Shown: positions 38,598 to 47,862, numbered from the stretch's first letter. The stretch: DNA of 64,000 bases from Flavobacterium sp. CG_23.5 (GCF_017875765.1 NZ_JAGGNA010000001.1:124001-188000), one strand, 5' to 3'. A program made the numbers and translations. Notes: generated by a model from the sequence alone, not told the origin.

Positions 38598-38628
38598 AAA
38601 AAGCCTTTACACTGCTGTAAAGGCTTTT
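38598..38628 (-). terminator. Terminator downstream of the fasciclin gene
   Basis: The 12-bp inverted repeat AAAAGCCTTTAC / GTAAAGGCTTTT flanks CACTGCT, with a T-run on the minus strand, 20 bp past the stop at 38648. Confidence 0.85.
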
Positions 38629-38647
38629 AAAATAATAAGGTATAAAA

Positions 38648-39232
38648 TTATTTTGGCATAACCACACTATCAATAGCATGAATAACTCCGTTTGAAGCAG
38701 CTACATCTGCAAGGATAACCATTGCACTACCACCTTTTTCATCCGTCAACATTACTTTTCCGTCCATCAAGCTTAAAACGATTGTACCTCCTTGAACAGT
38801 TTTAACACTGTATTTTCCGTTATTTTTATTGATAGCATCAGTCACTGTTGCAGCGTCAAATTTTCCTGCTACGACATGATAAGTCAAAACTGCTTTTAGT
38901 TTTTCTACATTTTCTGGTTTCAATAAACCATCTACAGTTCCTGCAGGAAGTTTTGCAAAGGCAGCGTTATTTGGAGCAAAAACAGTAAAAGGACCCTCTC
39001 CACTTAATGTTTCAACTAATCCTGCTGCTTTTACTGCTGTTACAAGCGTTGAGAAATCTGCATTTGCAGAAGCTACACCTACAATGTTTGGTGTTTCGAC
39101 AACAACCGTTGTATCCATTACTACTGCTGTTGAATCTGTCATCTCTGCTGAATCAGCTTCTTTCTTTTTACCACAAGAAGTAGCGATTACTCCTGATAAT
39201 AACAATACACTTAATGTTTTTAATAATTTCAT
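38648..39232 (-). CDS. Fasciclin-domain lipoprotein
   Basis: 194 aa from the ATG giving [25 protein letters not shown]; the in-frame start 90 bp upstream (39322) would bury the signal and is rejected. The lipobox is ATSC, with acylation at Cys ~20. A Ser/Thr/Asp/Val-rich linker precedes one FAS1 domain ([46 protein letters not shown] ... [12 protein letters not shown]). The function is typically adhesive or matrix-related at the cell envelope. A TATCTTTG -7 box at 39269-39276 (minus strand) precedes it and a terminator follows. Confidence 0.95.
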   Translation of the reverse strand: MKLLKTLSVLLLSGVIATSCGKKKEADSAEMTDSTAVVMDTTVVVETPNIVGVASANADFSTLVTAVKAAGLVETLSGEGPFTVFAPNNAAFAKLPAGTVDGLLKPENVEKLKAVLTYHVVAGKFDAATVTDAINKNNGKYSVKTVQGGTIVLSLMDGKVMLTDEKGGSAMVILADVAASNGVIHAIDSVVMPK

Positions 39233-39268
39233 AGTCAATGTTTTAAGTTTAAAATAAATTAATACACT

Positions 39269-39276
39269 CAAAGATA
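39269..39276 (-). promoter_or_regulatory. -7 promoter box for the fasciclin gene
   Basis: TATCTTTG on the minus strand matches TAnnTTTG, 37 bp upstream of the chosen start, which also supports that start over the upstream one. Confidence 0.55.
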
Positions 39277-39444
39277 CACAATTATATGTTTTGTTTATTT
39301 TTTTTAACAAATAATTAAACAAATAATAATGTATGAACTTAATTGGTAGTAATGCTAGTCACTATTGTCTTTATTTAGAAGCAAATTAGGTTTGCCACAA
39401 TAGGTTGCGAGTGAATCGTTTACTAGAATAAGGAATTATGCTGT

Positions 39445-41073
39445 TCAAGTAAGTTTTCCCGCCGCAAAAAGTCTTCTAATCTCTTTTTTGTCAAATTTAC
39501 CAACGCTTGTTTTTGGCACTTCATTTATAAAAACATAATCTCTTGGAATTTGATATTTTACGAAGTCTCTGGATAAAAATTCAATTAATTCTTCATCTGA
39601 AACTGTATCTTCATTTCTGACCAAGACTATGGAAGCCAAAGGTTTTTCTACCCATTTTTCGTCTGCGATGGCAATTACGGCCGCTTCTTTAATTTTAGGA
39701 TGAGCCATTAATGCAGATTCCAAGGCAACACTAGAGATCCATTCGCCTCCGCTTTTTATAAGGTCTTTTGTTCGGTCTTTAATTTCCATATAACCGTCTG
39801 CATCGATAGTGCTGACATCGCCCGTCTTAAACCAACCATCTTCCGTAAAACTTTCCTGATTATTGGTTTTAAAATAAGAATTGATAACCCATGCGCCTTT
39901 GATTTGTAATTCTCCCATGGTTTTACCATCTGCGGGTGCCAAAGCGCCGTCATCTGTCATAATCCTTAATTCCACACCAGGAAAAGCAGTTCCTTGTTTG
40001 GCACGGATGTCCAGTTTTTCGTTATCGGATAAATGGGCATGCTTTATTTGTAATCTGGAAACGGTACCCAAAGGTGATGTTTCTGTCATTCCCCAGGCCT
40101 GAACTCCTTTTATCCCGAAATCTTTTTCGAAACCTTCGATAAGACTTTTGGGTAATGCAGATCCCCCTACAAGATATTCTTCCAGTGCTAGTTTTTCTTG
40201 TGGTGGATTCTTCTTCATGGCATCATAAACGCCTAACCAAATTGTGGGTACTCCATTTGCTTTAGTAACTTTTTCTTCTTGAAGAATTTTAATAATAGCT
40301 TCTGGTTGTAAATTGGAAGAGGGTAGTACCATGTTTGATCCAGACAACAGACATAAATACGGAAATCCCCAAGCCATTACGTGAAATTGTGGTACAATCA
40401 ATAAAATGGTATCTAGATTACTAAAATTTCCGGCATTTGGTGATATAATGGTTGAAGCATGTAAATACGTTGACCTATGAGAGTATAAAACTCCTTTTGG
40501 CAAACCCGTTGTTCCGCTTGTATAACACATTCCGCAAGCATCATTTTCGTTTAACGTGGGCCATTCAAAATCTTGTGATTGCTCTGCCAGTAAATCTTCG
40601 TAGTGTATAGTATTTAGCAAAGAGGTTTTAAAGTCTTTAGCGGCATTTATGATCACATAACATTCTACTGTTTCCAGCAGGCTGGCAATTTTTTCTATTA
40701 ATGGGACTAAAGTTGCATCCACAAAAATAACTTTATCTTCAGAATTGTTGATTATATATTCCGTTTGATGGCTTGTTAACCTAATATTTATAGGATGACA
40801 AATAGCTCCTACACCTGAAATACCATAATACAATTCAACGTGAGGCGCGTGGTTCCATGCAAAAGTACCCACCATGTCCCCTTTAGTGATTCCTAATTTT
40901 AGTGTCAACGCATTGGCTAACTTTTTACATCGTTTGTACATGTCACCAAAGAGATATTCCTGTCGGGTTCCGTCTGGTAAGTAGCTTATTATTTTTTTAT
41001 GATGATAGACGCTGTTTCCATATTCAAGAATGGTAGTCGTTGTGAGTGGATAATTCATTATTAAGCCTTCCAT
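39445..41073 (-). CDS. Long-chain fatty acid-CoA ligase (AMP-forming)
   Basis: 542 aa. The start MEGLIMNYPLTTTTILEYG matches the usual family N-terminus. The AMP-binding motif is CYTSGTTGLPKGVLYSHRS. Further landmarks are VPQFHVMAWGFPY, QAWGMTETSPLG, GWFKTGDVSTIDADGYMEIKDRTKDLIKSGGEWIS and, near the C-terminus, PKTSVGKFDKKEIR with the catalytic lysine. It activates a fatty acid via acyl-AMP to acyl-CoA for beta-oxidation or lipid synthesis. It is monocistronic. Medium- versus long-chain preference cannot be read from the sequence. Confidence 0.94.
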   Translation of the reverse strand: MEGLIMNYPLTTTTILEYGNSVYHHKKIISYLPDGTRQEYLFGDMYKRCKKLANALTLKLGITKGDMVGTFAWNHAPHVELYYGISGVGAICHPINIRLTSHQTEYIINNSEDKVIFVDATLVPLIEKIASLLETVECYVIINAAKDFKTSLLNTIHYEDLLAEQSQDFEWPTLNENDACGMCYTSGTTGLPKGVLYSHRSTYLHASTIISPNAGNFSNLDTILLIVPQFHVMAWGFPYLCLLSGSNMVLPSSNLQPEAIIKILQEEKVTKANGVPTIWLGVYDAMKKNPPQEKLALEEYLVGGSALPKSLIEGFEKDFGIKGVQAWGMTETSPLGTVSRLQIKHAHLSDNEKLDIRAKQGTAFPGVELRIMTDDGALAPADGKTMGELQIKGAWVINSYFKTNNQESFTEDGWFKTGDVSTIDADGYMEIKDRTKDLIKSGGEWISSVALESALMAHPKIKEAAVIAIADEKWVEKPLASIVLVRNEDTVSDEELIEFLSRDFVKYQIPRDYVFINEVPKTSVGKFDKKEIRRLFAAGKLT

Positions 41074-41234
41074 ACTAAAAAATTTAAAATATTATTTAAT
41101 TCTATGATGTTACTTGTTGCGTAATATTCAATCAGTTTCCTTTTTTTTTTAAATTCGGTTATTTGACAATTCCCTTTCCTCGACAGCTAGTTCATATACG
41201 CTCAATCCGATTTATAACACTTCGGACAACTTTA

Positions 41235-41846
41235 TTATTGTTTAATTAGTTCAACGGGTGCGATTTCCAACTCAACAATAACTTCATTTTTACGATTAAT
41301 AACTTCAAAAGGGGGATTGTATCCCAAAAAGTAAAATCGGTTTGTGTATTTTATTCCCTCGGCATCCAAAGCTGCCTTCAATTTCTCTTTATATTTTTCT
41401 ATTTTTTCAGCATTTGCCCAACCGCCAAAGGTAATGGCAGCAACAGTTTTTGCCGGTTCCTCGCGAAACTCTATTCGCGATTGGTTAGGCTGTGGAAGGG
41501 TTTCTTTTTTGAATTTTTTGGGAACCATAAACATAACCGTCATGGAATCTTCCAAGGACATGGCTACAGGTGAAGTCATCGCTATTTTTTCATTCTTTTC
41601 ATTTCCACCAAAAATGTATCCGGCTAAAATTGAGAACCCTTTGCTGGACGCCTCTTTATAATCTTTAGTAGAGAGTTTGACAGAAGAAAACAAAGTTGCT
41701 TCGTAGTTACGGATTTCAAATGTGTCGTACTTTTTATTGACTACATATGGATAGGATTCAATATTTTTTTGCTCGTTCATGGCGTATAATTGAACGATGA
41801 TAAAGGCTACAACGATTACTCCGAGTGAAATTAATAGTATTTTCAT
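41235..41846 (-). CDS. SOUL-family heme-binding-like protein
   Basis: 203 aa with an N-terminal membrane anchor (ILLISLGVIVVAFIIVQLYA). The SOUL domain follows: NIESYPYVVNKKYDTFEIRNYEATLFSSV, FSILAGYIFGGNEKNEKIAMTSPVAM, TVMFMVPKKF, and YFLGYNPPFEVINRKNEVIVEL. Heme binding is known for some animal relatives; bacterial members are mostly uncharacterised, so function is tentative. Confidence 0.92.
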   Translation of the reverse strand: MKILLISLGVIVVAFIIVQLYAMNEQKNIESYPYVVNKKYDTFEIRNYEATLFSSVKLSTKDYKEASSKGFSILAGYIFGGNEKNEKIAMTSPVAMSLEDSMTVMFMVPKKFKKETLPQPNQSRIEFREEPAKTVAAITFGGWANAEKIEKYKEKLKAALDAEGIKYTNRFYFLGYNPPFEVINRKNEVIVELEIAPVELIKQ

Positions 41847-42324
41847 TATTTGGATTTAGGGTTATGGCTATTGTATTTTTAATTTCACCAACATTCACGG
41901 GCTATAAGCCCTTGGGGTGATTGTAGCAGTTTATTCGCTACCGCATTGTTGAAAGTTATGAAAAAAATGTATCCTATTTACCAAAAAGAAGAAGTCAATT
42001 AAAGATTGTATTGAAAGTATAGCTTTATTGATTACCATAATCTTGTCAATTTTTTTCGAAAAATCCTATGGCGTGGATTTGCAATCCTAGTCCAATACCA
42101 GTTTTTTTTCATTAGGATAATAATCTTTGTAACTGTTTTAGCTTTAAATTTATTGGTCCTTTACAGTTTTTTTATTGATTCTCTTTGCAATCCTAGAATG
42201 CAATTTCCCCATTGATATTAGTCAAAAAGCAACTTCCTTATTCGGTTATTTAACAGTGAAGCTTATAATTTGTACTAGAAAATGAACAAAATAGAGCTCA
42301 ATATGCTTTATAACAGTATGCCAT
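41847..42324. other. Intergenic region with palindromic fragments, no gene
   Basis: AT-rich, with no coding frame I can support. It contains GGGCtataAGCCC (~41898-41910) and two copies of TTTGCAATCCTAG (~42079 and ~42186), as in other dispersed intergenic repeats. Confidence 0.4.
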
Positions 42325-42352
42325 AAAAAAAAGAGGATATCAAACCCTCTTG
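42325..42352 (-). terminator. Terminator downstream of the TPR gene
   Basis: AGAGGATAT...CCCTCT hairpin followed by TTTTTTTT on the minus strand. A near copy lies at 47733-47760, so it is part of the dispersed repeat. Confidence 0.7.
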
Positions 42353-42364
42353 AAATCCTTCAAA

Positions 42365-42520
42365 TATTTTTACGATAATTCCATAGGAATGGACTCATGA
42401 TTGGTTCCTGCCTTCTCGCCGTGACGGGTTCAACAAAGATATCATTACTTCTTCCATTTGCGATTGCTTGGGTTTTGGTTCGCCGCGGTCAAAGTAACGA
42501 AGCCTTAACTTTTTTGCGAC
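42365..42520. repeat. Dispersed hairpin repeat, copy 1 (3' of the TPR gene)
   Basis: Shares TTACGATAATTCCATAGG (42370-42388) with the copies near 47770 and 49987. It also shares TTGGTTCG...AACGAAGCCTTAACT (42474-42510) with the copy at 44278. Confidence 0.6.
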
Positions 42521-42535
42521 TTTTTTTTTTGATTT

Positions 42536-43912
42536 TCAGCGCCCTATTTGTTCAATTACTTTTTTCGCAGCGGCTAATCTTATTTTGTTGTTTTTTTCGA
42601 TTAGTTTTTCTGTTATCCAATGTTCCAATTTATGGTGCAACGGAATCAAAAGTGAAGCGATTAAAACCATTATGGACAACATGAGTATTGGAGAATGATG
42701 AACCAATCCGCCAAGGTACGGATGAAGAAGTAAATTGATGAATTCAAAGATAATTAACAAAGATAAGATTCCCAAAAAACGTATTGTTGCCTTATTGGCA
42801 AACTTCGAATGGCTAAAGATTAGGAAAGTTATCACAAAAAGAATTAGTGTTACAGCAATTGCCGAATATTGAAGATTGTGGGCACGTTCCTCTGCCAATC
42901 GTACTTTTTCTTCAGCGACTTCTATTTTTTGGAGGCGATCCTCAAATAAGAGGTTTTGGATTTCTGATTCCTCTTTGTTATTTTGGATAGTATCTTTGAT
43001 AGTCATGGCCATCCGTAAATATTTTAAACAGCTATCGGACTGTTTCAATTGATTGTAAGAATCAGAAAGAACTATTGCAGCCTTTTGGGTTTGATGAAGA
43101 AATTTGTGTTTTCCTATCGAAATTGCTTTCTGTGCATAAACTATACTTGAATCGGTCTGCTTTTGGTTAAAATACAAAGTTGCTAATGAAAGATAATTAA
43201 AACATAACCATCTGTATTGTTCTCTCTCCGTGGCAGTCGCTACGCCAAGGCGGTAATATTCCAACGCTAATGGAATATTATTTAATTTCGACTGCAAATC
43301 CCCTAATCGGTTATAAATAATAGAAATTTGATCGCTTTTAACTCTAAGGCTTTGCTGATAAGCATCTTGAAGGTATTTTATTGCCAAGTCTGTTTGCCCT
43401 GTTTCAAGATAGCAGATACCTAACGTTGAAATTATATTGCTACCAGACAACTTTTTTTCTTCTAAAAGTTTCTTTGCCAGTAATAAGGTTGCAATCGCAC
43501 CATTGTAATTTCCTTGTCTCCTGTAAATATTTCCAATATTATTATAGGCACTGAGGATACCATTATTGTCATTTAATTTCTCAGCTAATTGTTGTCCTTG
43601 CAATGAAATTTTTAATCCCCTGGAATAATTGCCGGTAACAAATAATGCAAAACCTAATTTATTTAGGCTTTGCATTTCATAATATAAAGATTTAATTTTT
43701 TTTGATTCGAGAAGCGCTTCTTCTGCAAAATCAATTGATTTGGTAGGGTTTATATTTGTATTTTCAGAGGAAGCTTTAATTAACGATACTATATTTGTAG
43801 TGTATTCCTTGTTAAAAGATAACGTATTCTCAATTTCTTTGACATCTTTTGATTGTCCAAAGCTATTTCCTACTGAAATTAAAATCAGTAGCAGGTGGAG
43901 AATGTTTCGCAT
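42536..43912 (-). CDS. TPR-repeat protein with C-terminal membrane region
   Basis: 458 aa with a signal peptide (residues 1-19, cut after SFG-QS). Tetratricopeptide-like helices fill ~35-310 (for example GILSAYNNIGNIYRRQGNYNGA). A coiled coil at ~315-345 (EVAEEKVRLAEERAHNLQ) is followed by 3-4 TM segments (~350-430) and a short basic tail. The layout equals flavobacterial TPR sensor kinases but stops before any HisKA or LytTR-type output domain. It is therefore either a truncated sensor or a family lacking output. Last gene of the cassette-like run; a weak TATATTTA box lies at 44038-44045 (minus strand). Confidence 0.82.
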   Translation of the reverse strand: MRNILHLLLILISVGNSFGQSKDVKEIENTLSFNKEYTTNIVSLIKASSENTNINPTKSIDFAEEALLESKKIKSLYYEMQSLNKLGFALFVTGNYSRGLKISLQGQQLAEKLNDNNGILSAYNNIGNIYRRQGNYNGAIATLLLAKKLLEEKKLSGSNIISTLGICYLETGQTDLAIKYLQDAYQQSLRVKSDQISIIYNRLGDLQSKLNNIPLALEYYRLGVATATEREQYRWLCFNYLSLATLYFNQKQTDSSIVYAQKAISIGKHKFLHQTQKAAIVLSDSYNQLKQSDSCLKYLRMAMTIKDTIQNNKEESEIQNLLFEDRLQKIEVAEEKVRLAEERAHNLQYSAIAVTLILFVITFLIFSHSKFANKATIRFLGILSLLIIFEFINLLLHPYLGGLVHHSPILMLSIMVLIASLLIPLHHKLEHWITEKLIEKNNKIRLAAAKKVIEQIGR

Positions 43913-44277
43913 AGGGTGAATTTAGTTCTAATATAATATTAATTACTCGGTTCTCGAAAATATCACACAACTTGGCTTCGTTCGATAGCTATCAGACTAA
44001 AAACCCCAAAAAGGTCTTTTTAGAACTTACTTTAACGTAAATATAGTTGATTTGTAGTGTAAAAGAAAGTCTCTTTACAAAAATACTCTTAATGATTTTT
44101 TAATTATTTTAAGTGGCAAAGAGGCTTTAAAAATATTTTCATAAAGTTGAACGAATAGACTAACGCTTGTAGATCTTATTAAAAATCTTTTTGACCAATC
44201 AAGTTGAATATTCTCTTATGATAGTTGACTGTACTAAACAAATTCAATAGGGCAAATATAGAATCGTTCAGTAGCTA
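43913..44277. other. Spacer without a gene
   Basis: AT-rich spacer between the TPR and DUF4386 genes. It holds a possible -7 box for the TPR gene (TATATTTA, minus strand 44038-44045) and nothing else recognisable. Confidence 0.4.
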
Positions 44278-44336
44278 TTGCTTAGGTGTTGGTTCGACGT
44301 TGCGAACGCGACGAAGCCTTAACTGTTAGCGGTTCG
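44278..44336. repeat. Dispersed hairpin repeat, copy 2 (3' of the DUF4386 gene)
   Basis: TTGCTTAGGTGTTGGTTCG, then GTTGCGAACGCGACGAAGCC and TTAACTGTTAGCGG. GGTTCG can pair with CGAAGCC leaving one bulged G. It is homologous to copy 1 and starts 28 bp past the gene stop. Confidence 0.65.
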
Positions 44337-44363
44337 GACTTTTTTCTGTTTATAAGTACAATC

Positions 44364-45068
44364 TTAAATTTCATTCGGTATTTTATGTTTTGAAGTGTCT
44401 AAACCTTTTATTAGTAACCACAAGCAAAAAGACAATTCACCAATAAAAATCGGAATTGCAAGATATAGAAAAATTGGGTTTTCAAAACCTTTGGAAAGAA
44501 ACATTGTAAAGCTATTTATCAAGTAGCATAAACCTGAAAGTGCATAAAGTATTCCAAATATTTTTGGTAAAAAGTTTGATTTGAAAAGTACATAACCAAT
44601 TATTAAACAATAAAATCCAAAGAATACCAAACCAATAGCATAACCTTGGGCTTGAATTTTTAACGACAACAACGAAAGTGTTGCAAGTTGATTTGGTTGA
44701 AAAGTGTTTAGGTACGGATCATTGCCCAAAATCAGAAGCGGTGAAATTTGATTGAGCAGATTGACAGCAATTATGGCGGTTTGGATAATTACAAAAGCTA
44801 ACGCAAGTTGTACTAATAATTTATTTACTCGCTTGAAAATATGATAAATTATTAATATCGTTGGCAAACCTATTACAAAATTGAAAAGGTCCGAAGCAAA
44901 ACCCCAACGAAATAACATTCCATGTGCTTTTATGTTTTGTGCAGTCGCTAACGCATCGGTAGAAACTGTTAATGCCTGCCTTACAAAAACTTCGGAAAAC
45001 AATCCTGTTGCAATTACTAGTAAGTAACAAAAACCTGCAATACGAGCTAATTTTTTATCTGAAATCAT
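44364..45068 (-). CDS. DUF4386 family membrane protein
   Basis: 234 aa with six hydrophobic segments. KLARIAGFCYLLVIATGLFSEVFVRQAL, HGMLFRWGFASDLFNFVIGLPTILIIYHIFKRVNK and FLPKIFGILYALSGLCYLINSF match the DUF4386 family common in Bacteroidota and Firmicutes. The function is unknown. It stands alone, with ~270 bp upstream and a hairpin repeat 28 bp downstream, consistent with a cassette-like unit. Confidence 0.92.
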   Translation of the reverse strand: MISDKKLARIAGFCYLLVIATGLFSEVFVRQALTVSTDALATAQNIKAHGMLFRWGFASDLFNFVIGLPTILIIYHIFKRVNKLLVQLALAFVIIQTAIIAVNLLNQISPLLILGNDPYLNTFQPNQLATLSLLSLKIQAQGYAIGLVFFGFYCLIIGYVLFKSNFLPKIFGILYALSGLCYLINSFTMFLSKGFENPIFLYLAIPIFIGELSFCLWLLIKGLDTSKHKIPNEI

Positions 45069-45336
45069 TTTATGTAGTTTTTTTTCGGAGTAATTTTGAT
45101 TTTAACTTGCCATATGTTTTTTTGCTTCGCAATGTTGAGAATTTTTAAACAGCGTTTTTTCTTCCCAAACGAAGATATGAAGTAAAACATAATTTCAGTA
45201 CAACCTCAAACTTGTAAAACTGCTGTCGCTCAATCGTACTTATTATTACTTTTTTATTACTACACAATTCAAATCTTTCAACTATTTTGTTTTCAAATAT
45301 TCTATAGTGTGAAGTTTAGTTTATTTTCTGCGATGT

Positions 45337-45531
45337 TTATTTAATCTTTTGAACTGTATTATAGTTTCTTAAAGCTACCGCCAAAATTAAAAGTCCGAGG
45401 CCTATTCCCAAAAACAAACCTTTTGTCAAATCAGTTAATTCCACAAAACGTGAAAACACTTGAGAAGTTGCAATTATAAACATTCCACTAGACATTAAAA
45501 TAAGCGAATTCCTTTTTGTTAGTTTTTTCAT
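45337..45531 (-). CDS. Small two-TM membrane protein, unknown
   Basis: 64 aa with a basic start MKKLTKRNSL, TM1 ILMSSGMFIIATSQVF, TM2 GLFLGIGLGLLILAVAL and a short basic tail. The size and composition are plausible for a real small protein, but no family was recognised. It is isolated between large spacers in the cassette-like region. Confidence 0.6.
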   Translation of the reverse strand: MKKLTKRNSLILMSSGMFIIATSQVFSRFVELTDLTKGLFLGIGLGLLILAVALRNYNTVQKIK

Positions 45532-45583
45532 TTGTTCTCTATTTAATTATTTGATACTACCCGTTAGCTGTAACTATTCAAAA

Positions 45584-45716
45584 CGTCAGTTCGAGTATTT
45601 TTTGTGTAATGAAATGAAACAAAAAATGTATCGAGAACCGATTTTAATAACAATTTTTCTTGTTCTCGATACATTTTTCTTCCCGAGGCTTTGGGAGAAA
45701 ATCACTCGAACTGACG
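45584..45716. repeat. Nested long inverted repeat (flavobacterial interspersed element)
   Basis: Outer arms are CGTCAGTTCGAGT (45584-45596) and ACTCGAACTGACG (45704-45716). Inner arms are AAAAATGTATCGAGAAC (~45622-45638) and GTTCTCGATACATTTTT (45662-45678). The whole ~133 bp can fold into one stem. It is noncoding and of a type I associate with dispersed repeats in flavobacterial genomes. Confidence 0.75.
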
Positions 45717-45752
45717 AAAAATTATCATCAAAAACTAATTACACTCAATGGA

Positions 45753-46357
45753 TTAATACTATCTTTTAGTGAGTCTTCAAATTTTGTTATTTGTTACATT
45801 TCTTCTTACATTCTATGTTTTTCGCTAGTATGATGGAAACCGTCCGGCTCTTTGAGATGGTGTGTACTTCGCAACCGGTAATTTTTCGAAATGGTAATAT
45901 CACTAAATAACACAATAGATCAAAACGGATGATACACTATGTTATTTTTCTATTGAAGTTACCGTTGTCTTATTGAATGTTAAAACAAACTTATTACCTG
46001 CATTTTAAATATCAAAGATTGTTGCTAAAGTCATTAAGATTATAGCTGTTATTAAAATGAATATTGAAAGAAAGGAGTGTGATTTTATTGACAACTTTTC
46101 CAAATACCATATTTTAAGATTAACACCAAGCAGTACGATTGTTAAAATAAGTAAAGGGATTGTTACTAACTCGAATATTGCACTAAAAAAATTATGTAGA
46201 ACAATATGTTTAAATGATATGTATATTACACTTGCAAAATAAAATAAACAAGTACTACTCAAAATTAGATTTCCGTTTCTATTCATAATTGTGTTTTATT
46301 ATTTAATCAGCTAATATGGGCGGCATCGGGAACACACCCACGACATTAAAACTGCTA
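45753..46357 (-). repeat. Duplicated cassette-like unit, copy 1
   Basis: Near-identical to 48741-49367, covering the 93-aa gene, its ~250-bp 3' spacer and its ~70-bp 5' leader. Similarity stops abruptly at TTAATACTATC on the left and ACTGCTA on the right. Copy 2 has a ~24-bp insertion in the spacer. Confidence 0.9.
46005..46286 (-). CDS. Small membrane protein, unknown (paralogue of 49013-49294)
   Basis: 93 aa with three hydrophobic segments (LILSSTCLFYFASVIYISF, AIFELVTIPLLILTIVLLGV, SFLSIFILITAIILMTLATI). It differs from its paralogue at about 8 positions, mostly conservative, which supports both being translated. No family was recognised. The gene, leader and spacer are duplicated as a block. 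Confidence 0.72.
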   Translation of the reverse strand: MNRNGNLILSSTCLFYFASVIYISFKHIVLHNFFSAIFELVTIPLLILTIVLLGVNLKIWYLEKLSIKSHSFLSIFILITAIILMTLATIFDI

Positions 46358-46437
46358 ATACAGCGGTTCCGTTTAACCGCGGCTTCATTGTTGGCTTTGC
46401 AAGCCCAACGAAGCCTTAGCTTTTGGCGGTAGGTTTT
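46311..46437. repeat. Dispersed hairpin repeat, copy 3 (3' of the hydrolase gene)
   Basis: It contains GCGGTT-ccgttt-AACCGC (~46363-46380) and a hairpin GGCTTC...GAAGCC with inner GTTGG...CCAAC (46381-46415). CTTAGCTTTTGGCGG follows. It begins right at the hydrolase stop and is related to the copies at 44278 and 47780. Confidence 0.7.
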
Positions 46438-47464
46438 AATTTTCTAAAAAAATTTTTATTTCATTCAAATATATTTCAGGTTGTTCAACAAAAATTTCAT
46501 GACCAGCACTTGGAATAATTTTTAATTTGTGATTCGTGAACAAGTCAAGATATTCCTTGGTATAGCCCCAATTTATATTGTCATATTGTCCTTTCAAAAC
46601 TAAAATAGGAATTTTTGATTTTTTAAGATTTATTCTTGGGTCGGTTAATTTACCATAACTTACGCTTGTGTTTAAATTGCTGTAACATCCAGCACCACCT
46701 TCCTCCGCTATGGCTTTTGATGAATCATAAACAAGTCCTTTTGTAAATACAGTTGCCAACTTAGTTAGATAACTATCAGCTTCTTTGTCAGAAGCTAATT
46801 TTGTACCGAAAAAACGAGCCCAAATACTAATTGAAATATATCTTGGATTAAGAGCAAAAGCAATAGCTTTTGCATTTGGGTTATAAGGTTCTTTTAATTG
46901 TAAACTATCTGGCGATTTTACTTTTTCTAATTCATCGTTTACTGGTTTTATTGCACCAGGACAAGTAAAAATTAATTTATCAGTTTTATCCAAGTTGTCT
47001 GCCGCAATTAATACTGCCAAAGCTCCACCCCATGATTGCCCAATAAGAATTACTTTTTTTGCTCCCAATAGATTTACAATTTCTTCAAGGTCTTTTTTAT
47101 GACGGTTTGCAGTATATTCTTTTACTTTTTCTAATCTACCCGAGAGTCCAGAACCAATTTGGTCATATAAGTAGACATCATATCCTAATTCTGAAAGTTT
47201 ACCAAGAATTTCAATATTTTTTGTATAAACATAACCACCCGGTCCACCATGTAAGTAAATAATTGGGGAAGTTTTTTTCGTTCCTTTCCCTTCAATCATT
47301 GTGTATGCTATTTTTGAACCAGAGGGTAAATTCCAATATTGAGTTGTTACTCTTTGTTTCATTTGAGGAACGTCTAACTTAGTTGGAATGCATCCTTTTA
47401 CTATAAATATTATCAATAATATTAGTAATAGCCATTTTGTGATTTTAAAAATCTTTTTTTTCAT
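46436..47464 (-). CDS. Alpha/beta hydrolase, prolyl iminopeptidase-like
   Basis: 342 aa with an N-terminal hydrophobic anchor or lipoprotein-like signal (WLLLILLIIFIVKGC). It has the oxyanion motif YLHGGPGGYVY (~75), nucleophile elbow LIGQSWGGALAVLIA (Ser ~143), ILVLKGQYDNIN (Asp area) and SAGHEIFVEQPEIYL (His ~320). This is the S33/proline-iminopeptidase branch; the true substrate is unknown. A TATATTTG box lies at 47545-47552 (minus strand), about 80 bp upstream, so it carries its own promoter, and a hairpin repeat follows the stop. Confidence 0.92.
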   Translation of the reverse strand: MKKKIFKITKWLLLILLIIFIVKGCIPTKLDVPQMKQRVTTQYWNLPSGSKIAYTMIEGKGTKKTSPIIYLHGGPGGYVYTKNIEILGKLSELGYDVYLYDQIGSGLSGRLEKVKEYTANRHKKDLEEIVNLLGAKKVILIGQSWGGALAVLIAADNLDKTDKLIFTCPGAIKPVNDELEKVKSPDSLQLKEPYNPNAKAIAFALNPRYISISIWARFFGTKLASDKEADSYLTKLATVFTKGLVYDSSKAIAEEGGAGCYSNLNTSVSYGKLTDPRINLKKSKIPILVLKGQYDNINWGYTKEYLDLFTNHKLKIIPSAGHEIFVEQPEIYLNEIKIFLEN

Positions 47465-47732
47465 TTTTTATGTATTGATGTCTCTAGTCTTTTGTAAACT
47501 TACCGCCAACGTCAGTCTGTGAAAAAACCTTCGTTTATTTCTTCCAAATATAGAAATTTATGTCACAAAAAGGAAGAAAAGTTTTATATTTAAAGATGCA
47601 ACACATAACGGGAATCTCGCGCCAACAGTTACAAATAAGTAGTTCCCTTTAAGCTGAATTACAGTAATTGGTAAGAGCAGCTATGCCCAAAGGTGAAGGA
47701 AAACACGATAAAACCAGATCGATTATCACCCC
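47465..47732. other. Spacer upstream of the hydrolase gene
   Basis: No gene is present. It contains the hydrolase -7 box and, on the minus strand, TAACTGTTGGCGCG and CCCGTTATGTGTTG (~47615-47640), which recall cassette-boundary sequence but are not diagnostic. CGTCAGTCTGTGAAAAAAC (47511-47529) resembles half of the RAYT-associated REP element. Confidence 0.45.
47545..47552 (-). promoter_or_regulatory. -7 promoter box for the alpha/beta hydrolase gene
   Basis: TATATTTG on the minus strand matches TAnnTTTG exactly. Confidence 0.5.
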
Positions 47733-47862
47733 AAAAAAAAGAGGATATCAAATCCTCTTAATTATTTTACGATAACCCCATAGGGCTGGAAGTAAAGCGG
47801 TTCCGTTCAACCGCGAGTTCATTGTTCGTCTTTCAGACGCAACGAAGCCTCAGCTGTTAGTG
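47733..47862. repeat. Dispersed hairpin repeat, copy 4, with terminator (3' of the DinB gene)
   Basis: From the DinB stop on the minus strand: CACTAACAGCTGAGGCTTCG, hairpin CGTCT-gaa-AGACG, hairpin GCGGTT/AACCGC, CCTATGGGGTTATCG, then terminator AGAGGATTTGATATCCTCT plus T8 (47733-47760). It shares blocks with copies 1 and 3. Confidence 0.7.

Noticed and set aside
39233..39322. 30-residue extension of the fasciclin lipoprotein
   Set aside because: It would precede the lipoprotein signal and include the TATCTTTG promoter box.
42397..42684. 95-aa plus-strand ORF
   Set aside because: It overlaps the TPR gene end and the hairpin repeat, has low-complexity hydrophobic composition and no family features.
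44278..47862. Spacer hairpins as canonical attC sites
   Set aside because: They form two short separate hairpins, and the ends fit RYYYAAC/GTTRRRY only at the AAC/GTT core, so a firm attC call is not justified by eye.
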